From the NCBI RefSeq assembly GCF_010384365.1, contig NZ_CP048397.1, positions 1,240,001 through 1,304,000 on the forward strand: a stretch of 64,000 nucleotides of DNA, in the 5' to 3' direction. Positions 25,192-34,798 of the stretch are shown piece after piece. Position 1 is the stretch's first letter, and each line of letters starts with the position of its first letter. Position numbers and translations under genes: made by a program. Under the pieces are notes generated by a model, which did no database searches, had not been told where the DNA came from, and was given only the letters and a program-made list of their open reading frames with translations. The stretch is from Streptomyces sp. S4.7 (GTDB taxonomy: Bacteria; Actinomycetota; Actinomycetes; Streptomycetales; Streptomycetaceae).

Positions 25192-26247
25192 ATGGCAGAG
25201 CCGCCCGGCACGGACCGGCCCGGTCCCGGCACGGCCGCGCATCCCACGAGACCGACCAGCAGGGATGTCGCGCGGGCCGCCGGGGTCTCGCAGGCCACCG
25301 TCTCGCTGGTCCTCGGCGACAAATGGCCCGGCCGGGTCTCCGAACGCACCGCCGGACTCGTCCGCGACACCGCGCGCGAACTCGGCTACCGGCCCAACCT
25401 CGCCGCCCGCAACCTCCGGCTCGGCCGCACCAGGACCGCGCTGCTGGTGGTGCCCGCGCTCACCCACGAGTTCTTCGCCCGCGTCTACACCGGCGCCGCC
25501 ACGGTCGCCGCCGAACACAGCTTCGGCGTGGTCCTCTACCCCTCACCCGAGGGCGTCGGCCCCGCCAGGGACCCCTTCGCCTCCGCACGCGCCGCCCTGG
25601 ACGGCGTCATCGCGTCGTCCATCGCGACCGACGCGCTCGCCGCCATCCGCGGCACCGACCTGCCACTGGTGATGCTCGACAGCGACCCCACCGGATCCGG
25701 CGCCGCCGCGTATGTGAACCTCGACATCGCCGACGCCACACGGCAGGTGACGGACCATCTGCTCGGACTCGGCCACCGCCGGATCACCCACCTCGCCTCG
25801 GCCGTCACCTCCTGGACGTTCACCGTCAGGGCCGACGCGCTGGCGGAGGCGGTACGGGGCGTGCCCGACGCGGTCGTACGCACCGTGCCCTCCCCCCTGG
25901 AGGTGCACGCCGCGCGGGAGGCCGCCGCACGGGCGCTCAGCGGCCCGGGCCCCCGGCCCACGGCGCTGGTCTGCGACAGCGACGTCCTCGCGGCCGGCGC
26001 GGTCAAGGCCGTGCGGAAGCTCGGCCTGCGGGTTCCGGACGACGTCTCCGTCACCGGCATGGACGATCTCGCGCTCGCCACGGCGGTGGAGCCGGAACTG
26101 ACCACCGTACGGCTGCCGGCCGAGCGCGTCGGCGAGCACGGGATGTCCGCCCTGCTGGCCATCCTCGACGGACGCGAACCCGAGAACACCGTCCTGCCCG
26201 TGTCCCTGGTGATCCGCGGCTCCACCGCGCCCCCGCCCCCCGTCTGA
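25192..26247 (+). CDS. LacI-family transcriptional regulator
   Basis: 351 residues. N-terminal helix-turn-helix SRDVARAAGVSQATVSLVLG with the hinge LGYRPNLAARNLRLG, then a periplasmic-binding-protein-like sensor domain ending TGMDDLALATAVEPELTTVR. ATG at 25192; neighbouring divergent MFS gene is the likely target. A strong two-way terminator separates it from prcA. Confidence 0.93.
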   Translation: MAEPPGTDRPGPGTAAHPTRPTSRDVARAAGVSQATVSLVLGDKWPGRVSERTAGLVRDTARELGYRPNLAARNLRLGRTRTALLVVPALTHEFFARVYTGAATVAAEHSFGVVLYPSPEGVGPARDPFASARAALDGVIASSIATDALAAIRGTDLPLVMLDSDPTGSGAAAYVNLDIADATRQVTDHLLGLGHRRITHLASAVTSWTFTVRADALAEAVRGVPDAVVRTVPSPLEVHAAREAAARALSGPGPRPTALVCDSDVLAAGAVKAVRKLGLRVPDDVSVTGMDDLALATAVEPELTTVRLPAERVGEHGMSALLAILDGREPENTVLPVSLVIRGSTAPPPPV

Positions 26248-26267
26248 GACCGCGCCGCCCGAACGGA

Positions 26268-26305
26268 CCGGTGCCCCGAACCGCACGGGCGGTTCGGGGC
26301 ACCGG
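26268..26305. terminator. Bidirectional terminator between the lacI-type gene and prcA
   Basis: A perfect 17-bp stem (26268-26284 with 26289-26305) and a 4-nt loop, 20 bp after the regulator stop and 14 bp after the prcA stop. Confidence 0.85.
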
Positions 26306-26319
26306 AAGAACCGCGCCGC

Positions 26320-27090
26320 TCACTGCCCGGCGTCGCCGGACTCCTCCGACTCCTCGTCAGACGGAGCGTCCGTCGGCGTGGACGCCGCGCCGTCCGCCTC
26401 CAGGAGGCGGGCGAGCTGACGGCCCACGACACGCTTGAACTTGCGCTCCTGCGGCCGGGTCCGGTCCAGGACCGCGACCTCCAGCCGCTCCGCGGGAATC
26501 TCCCGCTCGCTCCCGTTGGTGTCCCGCGAGAGAGCCTGGACAGCCAGCTTCAGCGCCTCCGCCAGCGACATCCCGTCGCGGTGCTGCTGGTCGAGGAACG
26601 TACTGATCTGCTCCGAATTGCCACCGACGGCCACCGAACCGTGCTCGTCCACGATCGACCCGTCGTGCGGCAGCCGGTAGATCTGGTCACCGTCGGCCGT
26701 CGGACCCACCTCGGCGACGACAAGCTCCACCTCGTACGGCTTCTCGCCCGCACTGGAGAAGATCGTGCCCAGCGTCTGCGCGTAGACGTTCGCCAGCCCA
26801 CGGGCCGTCACATCGTCACGGTCGTAGGTGTATCCACGCAGATCCGCGTAGCGCACACCGCCGATGCGCAGATTCTCGTACTCGTTGTACTTACCGGCGG
26901 CGGCGAACCCGATCCGGTCGTAGATCTCGCTGAACTTGTGCAGCGCGCGGGACGGGTTCTCACCGACGAAGACGATGCCGTCGGCGTACTGCAGCACAAC
27001 CAGGCTGCGACCGCGGGCGATGCCCTTGCGGGCGTACTCCGCCCGGTCGGCCATGGCCTGCTGGGGTGAGACATAGAACGGCGTCGACAC
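26320..27090 (-). CDS. prcA: 20S proteasome alpha subunit PrcA
   Basis: Outer-ring proteasome subunit, 256 residues. N-terminal gate region [22 protein letters not shown] and body motifs [37 protein letters not shown] and [15 protein letters not shown]. The C-terminal tail ([18 protein letters not shown]) is acidic and disordered. Follows prcB by 52 bp; together they form the core particle. Confidence 0.97.
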   Translation of the reverse strand: MSTPFYVSPQQAMADRAEYARKGIARGRSLVVLQYADGIVFVGENPSRALHKFSEIYDRIGFAAAGKYNEYENLRIGGVRYADLRGYTYDRDDVTARGLANVYAQTLGTIFSSAGEKPYEVELVVAEVGPTADGDQIYRLPHDGSIVDEHGSVAVGGNSEQISTFLDQQHRDGMSLAEALKLAVQALSRDTNGSEREIPAERLEVAVLDRTRPQERKFKRVVGRQLARLLEADGAASTPTDAPSDEESEESGDAGQ

Positions 27091-27142
27091 CGGCTATCCG
27101 TCCCTTCCTGTCAGTGACATGTCTATTCAGCGGAGGCCGGGA

Positions 27143-27988
27143 TCAGAGCAGTTCGGCGCGCGGGCCGTCGGGCTGCTCCAGCCGGCGCTCGATGATCGAG
27201 CGGGCGATCCGCGAGGACTCCTCGTCGGACACCCTGCGGAAACCCTCGCCACTCATGATGTTGACGATGGGATAGATCTTTCGGGCCACATCCGGACCGC
27301 CGGTGGCCGAGTCGTCGTCGGCCGCGTCGTAGAGCGCCTGGATGACGAGGGTGATGGCCTGCTCCTCCGTCAGATCGTCCCGGAACAGCTTCTTCATCGC
27401 ACCACGCGCGAAAATCGAGCCCGAACCGGTGGACGCGTACCCGTGCTCCTCGGAACGGCCGCCCGTCACGTCGTACGAGAAGATGCGGCCCTTCTCACGG
27501 TCGACGTCCCAGCCCGCGAAGAGCGGGACGACGGCCAGACCCTGCATGGCCATCGCGAGATTGCTGCGGATCATCGTGGAGAGCCGGTTGGCCTTGCCCT
27601 CGAAGGAGAGCTGCGCGCCTTCGACCTTCTCGAAGTGCTCCAGCTCCAGCTGGAAGAGCTTGACCATCTCCACGGCGAGGCCCGCCGTACCCGCGATGCC
27701 CACGGCCGAGTACTCGTCGGCCGGGAAGACCTTCTCGATGTCGCGCTGCGCGATCATGTTGCCCATGGTGGCCCGGCGGTCACCGGCGAGGATGACCCCA
27801 CCCGCGAACGTCACGGCGACGATCGTCGTCCCGTGCGGAGCCTCGATCGCACCCTGGACGGGCGGCAGCACCCGATTGCCCGGCAGGATCTCCGGCGAAT
27901 GGGCGGACAGGAAGTCCATGAACGAGGCCGACCCGGGCGTCAGGAAGGCAGCCGGTAGACGCCCGGTGCTACGAGTGTTGGCTTCCAC
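27143..27988 (-). CDS. prcB: 20S proteasome beta subunit PrcB
   Basis: Catalytic proteasome subunit made as a 281-residue precursor; a propeptide of 53 residues (from [16 protein letters not shown]) is removed at ...[12 protein letters not shown] to expose the nucleophile Thr54. Further active-site blocks: [20 protein letters not shown] (Lys/Asp charge relay) and [18 protein letters not shown] at 27988 with GGAGGGAAACGC upstream; a longer frame to 28075 is antisense-free but lacks family sequence. Its first 49 bp overlap the end of the endonuclease VII gene. Confidence 0.97.
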   Translation of the reverse strand: MEANTRSTGRLPAAFLTPGSASFMDFLSAHSPEILPGNRVLPPVQGAIEAPHGTTIVAVTFAGGVILAGDRRATMGNMIAQRDIEKVFPADEYSAVGIAGTAGLAVEMVKLFQLELEHFEKVEGAQLSFEGKANRLSTMIRSNLAMAMQGLAVVPLFAGWDVDREKGRIFSYDVTGGRSEEHGYASTGSGSIFARGAMKKLFRDDLTEEQAITLVIQALYDAADDDSATGGPDVARKIYPIVNIMSGEGFRRVSDEESSRIARSIIERRLEQPDGPRAELL

Positions 27989-28545
27989 GCGTTTCCCTCC
28001 AGGTATGCGGTTGCACGGCGCAGGGTGTCGGGGTTGTCCCCCAACTTGCCAATGGCCGAATTGCAGTTGAAGCACAGTACGCCCCGGACCCTACCCGTCT
28101 CATGGCAGTGATCCACATGCGCGGCGGGCGCGGAGAGACAGATGGCGCAGATACCCATCTGCGACGAGATCATCTCGTCGCGCTGGGCTTCGGTGATGCC
28201 GTACTGCCGCTTCAGGTGGCCAGCCCGCCCTTGGACCGCCCGGCATGACTTGCACCATGTGGAGAGCCCGTCGGACGCGCTGGAATTCCGGTGCCACTCG
28301 CTGTGTGGTTTGACTTCGCCACAGACCCGGCACACCTTGTGCCCCGTAGGCACGTCAACCTTCTCGCGGACAACCTTGCCTTCAGCCTCCCGGCGGCGCC
28401 GGTAGTACATGGCGCTGTACTCCGCCACACACTGCCGACACCGCGTTTGGAGGCCATCTCGCCTATTTTTGTCCGCCGCGAAGCTGTTGGGCTGCAGGAT
28501 GCGACGGCAACCCGCACACTGCTTCCCTTCGGGCGGATCGCCCAT
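27940..28545 (-). CDS. Recombination endonuclease VII family protein
   Basis: 201 residues. Two N-terminal treble-clef zinc units ([13 protein letters not shown]...CRQC and [13 protein letters not shown]...CKSC) and a C-terminal His-Me nuclease of the T4 endonuclease VII type: [37 protein letters not shown]. It sits between pup and prcB, 3 bp after pup, and its last 49 bp overlap prcB in another frame. No direct link to proteolysis is known; DNA repair or junction cleavage is a family-level inference. The position inside the proteasome operon is shared by other Streptomyces as far as I recall. Confidence 0.88.
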   Translation of the reverse strand: MGDPPEGKQCAGCRRILQPNSFAADKNRRDGLQTRCRQCVAEYSAMYYRRRREAEGKVVREKVDVPTGHKVCRVCGEVKPHSEWHRNSSASDGLSTWCKSCRAVQGRAGHLKRQYGITEAQRDEMISSQMGICAICLSAPAAHVDHCHETGRVRGVLCFNCNSAIGKLGDNPDTLRRATAYLEGNAWKPTLVAPGVYRLPS

Positions 28546-28548
28546 TCT

Positions 28549-28767
28549 TCACTCTCCGCCTTTTTGCACGAAGCTCCGCACGAAGTCCTCGGCATTTTCC
28601 TCGAGCACGTCGTCGATCTCGTCCAGCACGGAGTCCACGTCGTCCGACAGCTTCTCCTGGCGTTCCTTGAGGTCCTCGGACTGCTGTGCGTCCTCGGTCT
28701 GCTCCTCGACCTCCTCGGTGGAACGCGTTGCCTTCTGCTGCCCGCCGTCGGTGTCCTTGGTCGCCAT
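28549..28767 (-). CDS. pup: Prokaryotic ubiquitin-like protein Pup
   Basis: 72-residue disordered tag. MATKDTDGGQQKA start at 28767, acidic coiled-coil-forming centre (EDLKERQEKLSDDVDSVLDE) that binds ARC, and the conserved end FVRSFVQKGGE. The C-terminal residue is encoded as Glu (GAG), so Pup can be ligated directly without deamidation by Dop. A longer in-frame start at 28947 would add 60 residues without Pup similarity and is rejected. Confidence 0.97.
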   Translation of the reverse strand: MATKDTDGGQQKATRSTEEVEEQTEDAQQSEDLKERQEKLSDDVDSVLDEIDDVLEENAEDFVRSFVQKGGE

Positions 28768-28901
28768 AACCCTCACCCCGCTCGGTTCGCCCCGCTCGAT
28801 GTGACCTTCAAGATCCGACCCTACAAGCAGGGTCCGACATCGGCCCCGCAGTTCCCACAACGTCCGGGGGCCACTGTCATGATTCCCGGACCGGGACCAT
28901 T

Positions 28902-30413
28902 TCAGCCGCCCGAGAGCACCCGGACCAGGTCCTCGGCCGTGCGGCACCTGTCCAGGAGCGCTTTCACGTGGTTGCGGGTCCCCCGGAGCGGTTCCATGGT
29001 CGGCACCCGCTGGAGGGAGTCCCGGCCCGGCAGGTCGAAGATGACCGAGTCCCAGGAGGCCGCGGCCACGTCGTCCGCGTACTGCTCCAGACAGCGGCCA
29101 CGGAAGTACGCGCGCGTGTCCTCAGGAGGCTTCGCCTCGGCCCGTTCGACGTCCGGTTCGTCCAGGAGCCTGCTCATCTTGCCGCGGGCCACCAGACGGT
29201 TGTACAGGCCCTTCTCGGGCCGTACGTCCGAGTACTGGAGATCCACCAGGTGGAGCCGCGCCGCGTCCCACTCCAGGGCGTCGCGGCGGCGGTAGCCCTC
29301 CAGGATCTCCTTCTTGGTCACCCAGTCCAGCTCGCCCGACAGACTCATCGGGTCGTTCTCCAGGCGGTTGAGCGTGTCCTCCCAGCGGCCCAGTACGTCC
29401 CTGGTCTGCTCGTCCGCGTCGGCGCCGTACCGCTCCTCGACATATTTGCGCGCCAGTTCGAAGTACTCCATCTGGAGCTGTACAGCGGTGAGTGTGCGCC
29501 CGCTGCGGAGAGTGACCAGACGGGCCAGGGACGGATCGTGCGAGACCTGGTGGAGCGTGCGCACGGGCTGGTCCACGGCCAGGTCGACATTGATGAACCC
29601 GTCCTCGATCATGGACAGGACCAGGGCCGTCGTCCCGAGCTTGAGATAGGTGGAGATCTCCGAGAGATTCGCGTCGCCGATGATCACATGGAGCCTGCGG
29701 TACTTCTCGGCGTCCGAGTGCGGCTCGTCCCTGGTGTTGATGATGGGCCGTTTGAGTGTCGTCTCCAGCCCGACCTCGACCTCGAAATAGTCCGCTCGCT
29801 GGCTGATCTGGAAGCCGTGCTCGCGGCCGTCCTGGCCGATGCCGACCCGGCCGGCGCCGGTGACCACCTGCCGCGAGACGAAGAACGGCGTCAGGTGCCG
29901 CACGATGTCCGAGAACGGGGTCTCCCGCTTCATCAGGTAGTTCTCGTGCGTGCCGTACGAGGCGCCCTTGTTGTCGGTGTTGTTCTTGTAAAGAAGGATC
30001 GGCTGGGCGCCCGGGAGCTGTCCCGCCCGCTCGGCGGCCTCGGCCATGATGCGTTCGCCGGCCTTGTCCCACAGGACGGCGTCGCGCGGGTTGGTGATCT
30101 CCGGGGAGCTGTACTCCGGGTGCGCGTGGTCGACGTAGAGCCGTGCGCCGTTGGTGAGGATCACATTGGCCAGCCCGATGTCCTCGTCGGTGAGCTGGCT
30201 GGACTCGGCGGCCTCACGGGCGAGGTCGAAGCCCCGTGCGTCCCGCAGCGGATTCTCCTCCTCGAAGTCCCAGCGGGCGCGGCGCGCCCTGTGCATCGCC
30301 GCCGCGTAGGCGTTGACGATCTGGGACGAGGTGAGCATGGCATTGGCGTTCGGTTGGCCGGGGACGGAGATGCCGTACTCCGTCTCGATGCCCATTACTC
30401 GCCGTACGGTCAT
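28902..30413 (-). CDS. dop: Depupylase/deamidase Dop
   Basis: Glutamine-synthetase-fold enzyme that removes Pup from substrates. 503 residues; [20 protein letters not shown] with the Dop-specific loop region following, [20 protein letters not shown] (catalytic Asp and metal ligands), [38 protein letters not shown] and a C-terminal [19 protein letters not shown]. It is longer than PafA and clearly paralogous to it. ATG at 30413. Confidence 0.97.
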   Translation of the reverse strand: MTVRRVMGIETEYGISVPGQPNANAMLTSSQIVNAYAAAMHRARRARWDFEEENPLRDARGFDLAREAAESSQLTDEDIGLANVILTNGARLYVDHAHPEYSSPEITNPRDAVLWDKAGERIMAEAAERAGQLPGAQPILLYKNNTDNKGASYGTHENYLMKRETPFSDIVRHLTPFFVSRQVVTGAGRVGIGQDGREHGFQISQRADYFEVEVGLETTLKRPIINTRDEPHSDAEKYRRLHVIIGDANLSEISTYLKLGTTALVLSMIEDGFINVDLAVDQPVRTLHQVSHDPSLARLVTLRSGRTLTAVQLQMEYFELARKYVEERYGADADEQTRDVLGRWEDTLNRLENDPMSLSGELDWVTKKEILEGYRRRDALEWDAARLHLVDLQYSDVRPEKGLYNRLVARGKMSRLLDEPDVERAEAKPPEDTRAYFRGRCLEQYADDVAAASWDSVIFDLPGRDSLQRVPTMEPLRGTRNHVKALLDRCRTAEDLVRVLSGG

Positions 30414-30604
30414 GCGGCCCTCCTTGCCCGGCGGTGCTCCCGTTCGGGAACGCCGCTCAAGTACCGCTGTCTCTCCGGTGCGTGTGCGGTGCCCGTCCCC
30501 GCGCTGCGCGACGTGGCGGTACCGACGAGCCTAGAACGGCTTCGCACTGGTGGGGAGATCGTTTCCGTCATTGCCCTGGTGTCGTGAAAGGTATGGGGAA
30601 AACA

Positions 30605-30642
30605 ACCGGCTGCGGATGCCCGTCCGGACATCCGCAGCCGGT
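30605..30642. terminator. Terminator after arc
   Basis: A perfect 14-bp stem, ACCGGCTGCGGATG (30605-30618) with CATCCGCAGCCGGT (30629-30642), with T-rich sequence on both sides, just beyond the arc stop. It probably ends arc transcription ahead of dop. Confidence 0.85.
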
Positions 30643-30649
30643 CTTTTTC

Positions 30650-32416
30650 TTACAGGTACTGTCCGGTGTTCGCCACCGTGTCGATGGAGCGCCCGGTGTC
30701 CGCGCCTTGTTTTCCGGTGACAAGGGTGCGGATGAAGACGATCCGCTCGCCCTTCTTGCCGGAGATGCGGGCCCAGTCGTCCGGGTTGGTGGTGTTGGGC
30801 AGGTCCTCGTTCTCCTTGAACTCGTCCACGCAGGCCTGGAGGAGATGGGCGACCCGGAGTCCTCGCTGGTTCTCGTCGAGGAAGTCCTTGATGGCCATCT
30901 TCTTGGCCCGGTCGACGATGTTCTGGATCATCGCGCCGGAGTTGAAGTCCTTGAAGTAGAGGACTTCCTTGTCGCCGTTGGCGTACGTGACCTCGAGGAA
31001 GCGGTTCTCCTCGGACTCGGTGTACATCCGCTCGACGACCGACTGGATCATGCCCTGCACCGTGGACTCGGGAGAGCCCTTGTGCTCGGACAGGTCGTCC
31101 TCGTGCAGGGGCAGCGAGGACCGCAGGTACTTCGCGAAGATGTCCTTCGCCGCCTCCGCGTCCGGACGCTCGATCTTGATCTTCACATCGAGACGGCCGG
31201 GCCGCAGGATCGCGGGGTCGATCATGTCCTCGCGGTTGGAGGCGCCGATGACGATGACGTTCTCCAGGCCCTCCACACCGTCGATCTCGGCGAGGAGCTG
31301 CGGGACGATGGTGTTCTCCACGTCCGAGCTGACACCGGAACCACGGGTGCGGAAGAGGGATTCCATCTCGTCGAAGAAGACGATGACGGGGGTGCCCTCG
31401 CTGGCCTTCTCACGGGCGCGCTGGAAGACCAGGCGGATGTGCCGCTCGGTCTCGCCCACGTACTTGTTGAGGAGCTCGGGGCCCTTGATGTTGAGGAAGT
31501 AGCTCTTCCCGGCGGGCCGGCCGCTCACCTCCGCGACCTTCTTGGCAAGGGAGTTGGCCACGGCCTTGGCGATGAGCGTCTTGCCGCAGCCGGGCGGGCC
31601 GTAGAGCAGGATGCCCTTCGGCGGGCGTAGCTCGTGCTCCTTGAAGAGGTCCGGGTAGAGGTACGGAAGCTCGACGGCGTCTCGGATCATCTCGATCTGG
31701 CCGCCGAGACCGCCGATCTTGCCGTAGTCGACGTCCGGTACCTCTTCGAGGACGAGTTCTTCGACCTCGCTCTTGGGGACCACCTCGTAGACGTAGCCGG
31801 AGCGCGGTTCGAGCAGGAGGGCGTCGCCGGCGCGGATGGTGATGTCCAGCAGCGGCTCCGCGAGCCGCACCACCCGTTCCTCGTCGGTGTGCCCCACGAC
31901 CAGGGCGCGCTCGCCGTCCTCAAGGATCTCCTTGAGGGTGACGATGTCCCCGGCCCGCTCGAATTCCATGGCCTCGACCACGTTGAGGGCCTCGTTGAGC
32001 ATGACTTCCTGGCCGCGCCGGAGCTCTTCGAGCTCGACGCCGGGGCTGACGTTCACCCGGAGCTTGCGGCCCCCGGTGAAGATGTCGGCCGTGCCGTCCT
32101 CGTTCGCATGCAGAAAGACACCGAAGCCGGCCGGCGGCTGTGCGAGCCGGTCGACCTCCTCCTTGAGGGCCACGATCTGGTCGCGGGCCTCACGGAGCGT
32201 ATTGGCGAGCCGCTCATTCTGCGCGGACACACCAGCCAGGTTCGTCTGCAGTTCGACGATCCGCTCTTCGAGAATCCTCGTATGACGCGGAGAGTCGGCG
32301 AGCTTACGTCGCAGGACGGCGATTTCCTGCTCGAGATAGGCAACCTGGCCGGCTGGGTCTTCTGACCCCCGCCCGGGCCGGATGCCGCGGTTGATGTCGT
32401 CGTCGTGGGCTGCCAC
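30650..32416 (-). CDS. arc: Proteasome-associated AAA ATPase ARC (Mpa)
   Basis: Hexameric unfoldase that captures Pup and feeds the proteasome. 588 residues: N-terminal coiled coil (about 25-80; [16 protein letters not shown]), OB-type interdomain ([20 protein letters not shown]), then one AAA domain with Walker [11 protein letters not shown], Walker [10 protein letters not shown], sensor [20 protein letters not shown]. The C-terminus ends GQYL, the penultimate-Tyr motif that docks on the alpha ring. GTG at 32416 follows GGAGGTGAGG; a TTG at 32434 is the alternative. Confidence 0.97.
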   Translation of the reverse strand: MAAHDDDINRGIRPGRGSEDPAGQVAYLEQEIAVLRRKLADSPRHTRILEERIVELQTNLAGVSAQNERLANTLREARDQIVALKEEVDRLAQPPAGFGVFLHANEDGTADIFTGGRKLRVNVSPGVELEELRRGQEVMLNEALNVVEAMEFERAGDIVTLKEILEDGERALVVGHTDEERVVRLAEPLLDITIRAGDALLLEPRSGYVYEVVPKSEVEELVLEEVPDVDYGKIGGLGGQIEMIRDAVELPYLYPDLFKEHELRPPKGILLYGPPGCGKTLIAKAVANSLAKKVAEVSGRPAGKSYFLNIKGPELLNKYVGETERHIRLVFQRAREKASEGTPVIVFFDEMESLFRTRGSGVSSDVENTIVPQLLAEIDGVEGLENVIVIGASNREDMIDPAILRPGRLDVKIKIERPDAEAAKDIFAKYLRSSLPLHEDDLSEHKGSPESTVQGMIQSVVERMYTESEENRFLEVTYANGDKEVLYFKDFNSGAMIQNIVDRAKKMAIKDFLDENQRGLRVAHLLQACVDEFKENEDLPNTTNPDDWARISGKKGERIVFIRTLVTGKQGADTGRSIDTVANTGQYL

Positions 32417-32669
32417 GGTCCTCACCTCCTCCAAGGGGAGCTGGACGCTTCCTGACCCTACCTGGGTAGGTGGTGATTAAAACCCCTAGATCACAAAGAC
32501 TGTCGGGGTGTGTCCGATCTTCACCCTTGCGCTCTCCCTCACGCCAGGGGGATACCCACCGATCAACATCGGAAAGCGGCCGGTTGTATCGTCGAGGTGT
32601 TCAACACCCGTCAGGGCTGGCGCGACTTGCCCGAGGTCGCCTCGCCCCACGCAGGAAACGGCAGGCGAT

Positions 32670-32990
32670 ATGACCGTGCAGCAGCAGGCTCCGACCGACA
32701 CCCTCACCGAGAGCGGCGAACCGCTCGAAGTCTGGATCGACCAGGACCTCTGCACCGGCGACGGGATCTGCGCCCAGTACGCGCCCGACGTCTTCGAGCT
32801 GGACATCGACGGGCTCGCTTATGTGAAGAGCGCCGACGACGAGTTGCTCCAGTCCCCCGGTGCCACCACGAGGGTGCCTCTACCGATCCTCAAGGATGTC
32901 GTCGACTCGGCCAAGGAGTGCCCGGGCGACTGCATTCATGTACGGCGCGTCTCGGACAGCGTCGAGGTGTACGGCCCCGACGCGGAGTGA
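32670..32990 (+). CDS. Ferredoxin ([3Fe-4S]-type, CYP-associated kind)
   Basis: 106 residues, with a cluster-binding pattern at CTGDGICAQYAPDVFELD and ECPGDCIHV. It resembles the small ferredoxins that donate electrons to cytochromes P450 or other monooxygenases; an additional Cys in CPGDC leaves a [4Fe-4S] option open. ATG at 32670. No P450 adjoins it here, and it is divergent from arc. Confidence 0.85.
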   Translation: MTVQQQAPTDTLTESGEPLEVWIDQDLCTGDGICAQYAPDVFELDIDGLAYVKSADDELLQSPGATTRVPLPILKDVVDSAKECPGDCIHVRRVSDSVEVYGPDAE

Positions 32991-33048
32991 CCGCCTCCCG
33001 GGTCCCGGCGGGGGCAGGCGGGGCGGGTGGGTCACGCGGTGTGACCGG

Positions 33049-33636
33049 TCAGACGCTCCGTGAGTCGCTCTGGGCGCTCTGCACGAAGCCGCCGTTCTGC
33101 CACTGCCAGGTCAGGCGCTGCTCCTCGTCGGGGCAGCAGCCCGGTACGTCGGGCCCGGAGTAGCCGAGCAGCCGGGCCCGGACGAGGCCGTCGCGTATCG
33201 CCAGGTCGGCGACGGTCTGCCGGTCGGCCGGGTCGACGAGTGTGGCGACGACGCGGGGCGTCTTCGCGTCCTTCGTCGCTGTGAGTACGTAGACGCCGCT
33301 CGGCGGGGTGCCGGATCCGGCGTCGCAGCGGGCGGCGGCCACGGTTTCGGGACGCCCGTCGCCGTCGAGGTCCCCGGTGGCTTCCTTGGTGACCAGTGCT
33401 TTCGCGCCACCGCATTCGAGTGGGAAATCGACGGCGGCGGCGTCGGGCGCGGGCAGTGGCGCGGCGTTCGGGGCGGTCTGCGCGGTGGTTCCGGAGCCTG
33501 TCTGGTTGGCGGTGGCGGCGTCGGGCTGGAGCAGCCCCGCGCCGGCCATCACGGCGGCCATCGCGGTGGCCGTGGCGAGCCAGTGCACGGGCCGCGGGCG
33601 GGTGTGCGCGAGGTCCGGGACGTCGGAGATCTGCAC
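33049..33636 (-). CDS. Secreted protein with one FG-GAP/VCBS-like motif, function unknown
   Basis: 195 residues from GTG 33636 (ribosome site CAGGAG). A signal-peptide-like segment (WLATATAMAAVMAGAGLL) is followed by an Ala/Pro-rich linker and a globular domain with DLDGDGRPETVAAARCD, a calcium-binding-like DxDGDG loop, and two more cysteines in GCCPDEEQRLTW. Probably exported. I recognise no enzyme family. Confidence 0.75.
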   Translation of the reverse strand: MQISDVPDLAHTRPRPVHWLATATAMAAVMAGAGLLQPDAATANQTGSGTTAQTAPNAAPLPAPDAAAVDFPLECGGAKALVTKEATGDLDGDGRPETVAAARCDAGSGTPPSGVYVLTATKDAKTPRVVATLVDPADRQTVADLAIRDGLVRARLLGYSGPDVPGCCPDEEQRLTWQWQNGGFVQSAQSDSRSV

Positions 33637-33741
33637 GCGGTGTCTCCTGTGAAGGCAGGTCCGGTGGGGGTGGCCAGAATCGTGCCACACGTCACAGTGC
33701 GGTGGAACAGCGGGGTAGTTAAGGCCAACGTAAAGAAACCG

Positions 33742-33778
33742 CCGCCGAGTTCGCGTCGGGCGGACGTGAACTCGGCGG
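33742..33778 (-). terminator. Terminator after the tRNA methyltransferase gene
   Basis: CCGCCGAGTTCGCG (33742-33755) pairs with CGTGAACTCGGCGG (33765-33778) with one mismatch near the 9-nt loop, 64 bp beyond the trmI stop. Confidence 0.65.
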
Positions 33779-33842
33779 CGGCGCTGCCGTGTTGTGGATC
33801 TTCGGGCGGCTCGGCCCCGCGGGCCGGGGAGGTGACGCGGGC

Positions 33843-34745
33843 TCAGCTCCGGGAGCCGCTGCCGCTTCCGGGGCCGTCGTAGTCCTCGCCGTACGCGCCC
33901 TTGGAGGGGCGGCGGCGGCGCAGGGGCGGCTCGACGCCGTCGGCGAGGCGGCGGGCGGTGATCAGGAAGCCGGTGTGGCCGATCATGCGGTGGTCGGGGC
34001 GTACGGCGAGTCCCTCGACGTGCCAGTTGCGGACCATCGACTCCCAGGCGGCCGGTTCGTTGAACGATCCGTGTTCGCGGATCGTCTCGACGGTGCGGGC
34101 GAGCTGGGTGGTGGTGGCGACGTAGGCACAGAGGATGCCGCCGGGTACGAGCGCCTTCGAGACGGGCTCGACACATTCCCACGGTGCGAGCATGTCGAGG
34201 ATGACGCGGTCGACCTCGGTGTCCGAGAGGTTGTCCTGGAGGTCGCCGACAGTGAGCTGCCAGGCGGGGTGGGGGCCGCCGAAGTAGCGTTCCACGTTCT
34301 GCCGGGCGATGTCGGCGAAGTCCTGGCGGCGCTCGTAGGAGTGCAGCATGCCCTGGTCGCCGATGGCGCGCAGCAGGAAGCTGCTGAGCGAGCCCGATCC
34401 CACTCCGGCCTCGACGATGCGGGCGCCGGGGAAGATGTCGGCGAAGGCCAGGATCTGGCCCGCGTCCTTGGGGTAGACCACGGCGGCGCCGCGGGGCATG
34501 GACAGGACGTAGTCGGGGAGCAGGGGGCGCAGCGCGAGGTAGGCGACGTTTCCCGTGGTGCGGACAACACTGCCCTCGGGAGCACCGATCAGCTCGTCGT
34601 GGGGGAAGGAACCCTTGTGGGTGTGGAAGTTCTTCCCGGCTTCGAGCGTGAAGGTGTAGTGGCGTCCCTTGGGGTCGGTGAGCTGGACCTGGTCCCCGAC
34701 CTTGAAGGGGCCGCGACGACGGGCGGCACCGGTCGGTTCGGACAT
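33843..34745 (-). CDS. trmI: tRNA (adenine-N1)-methyltransferase TrmI (m1A58)
   Basis: SAM-dependent enzyme that methylates A58 of the T loop. 300 residues with motif I GARIVEAGVGSGSLSSFLLRA, acidic motif ERRQDFADIARQNVE, and DRVILDMLAPWECVE with the catalytic Asp. The N-terminal beta domain FKVGDQVQLTDPKGRHYTF and the C-terminal Arg/Ser-rich tail match actinobacterial orthologues. Confidence 0.94.
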   Translation of the reverse strand: MSEPTGAARRRGPFKVGDQVQLTDPKGRHYTFTLEAGKNFHTHKGSFPHDELIGAPEGSVVRTTGNVAYLALRPLLPDYVLSMPRGAAVVYPKDAGQILAFADIFPGARIVEAGVGSGSLSSFLLRAIGDQGMLHSYERRQDFADIARQNVERYFGGPHPAWQLTVGDLQDNLSDTEVDRVILDMLAPWECVEPVSKALVPGGILCAYVATTTQLARTVETIREHGSFNEPAAWESMVRNWHVEGLAVRPDHRMIGHTGFLITARRLADGVEPPLRRRRPSKGAYGEDYDGPGSGSGSRS

Positions 34746-34798
34746 GCGGTCAGACTACCTGCTCCGTTTGAGGCTCCCTCACCTGGCTTGGGGGTGCC

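Noticed and set aside
28549..28947. A 132-residue Pup precursor
   Set aside because: The extra 60 residues have no Pup similarity and overlap the dop 3' end; the 72-residue form fits the family.
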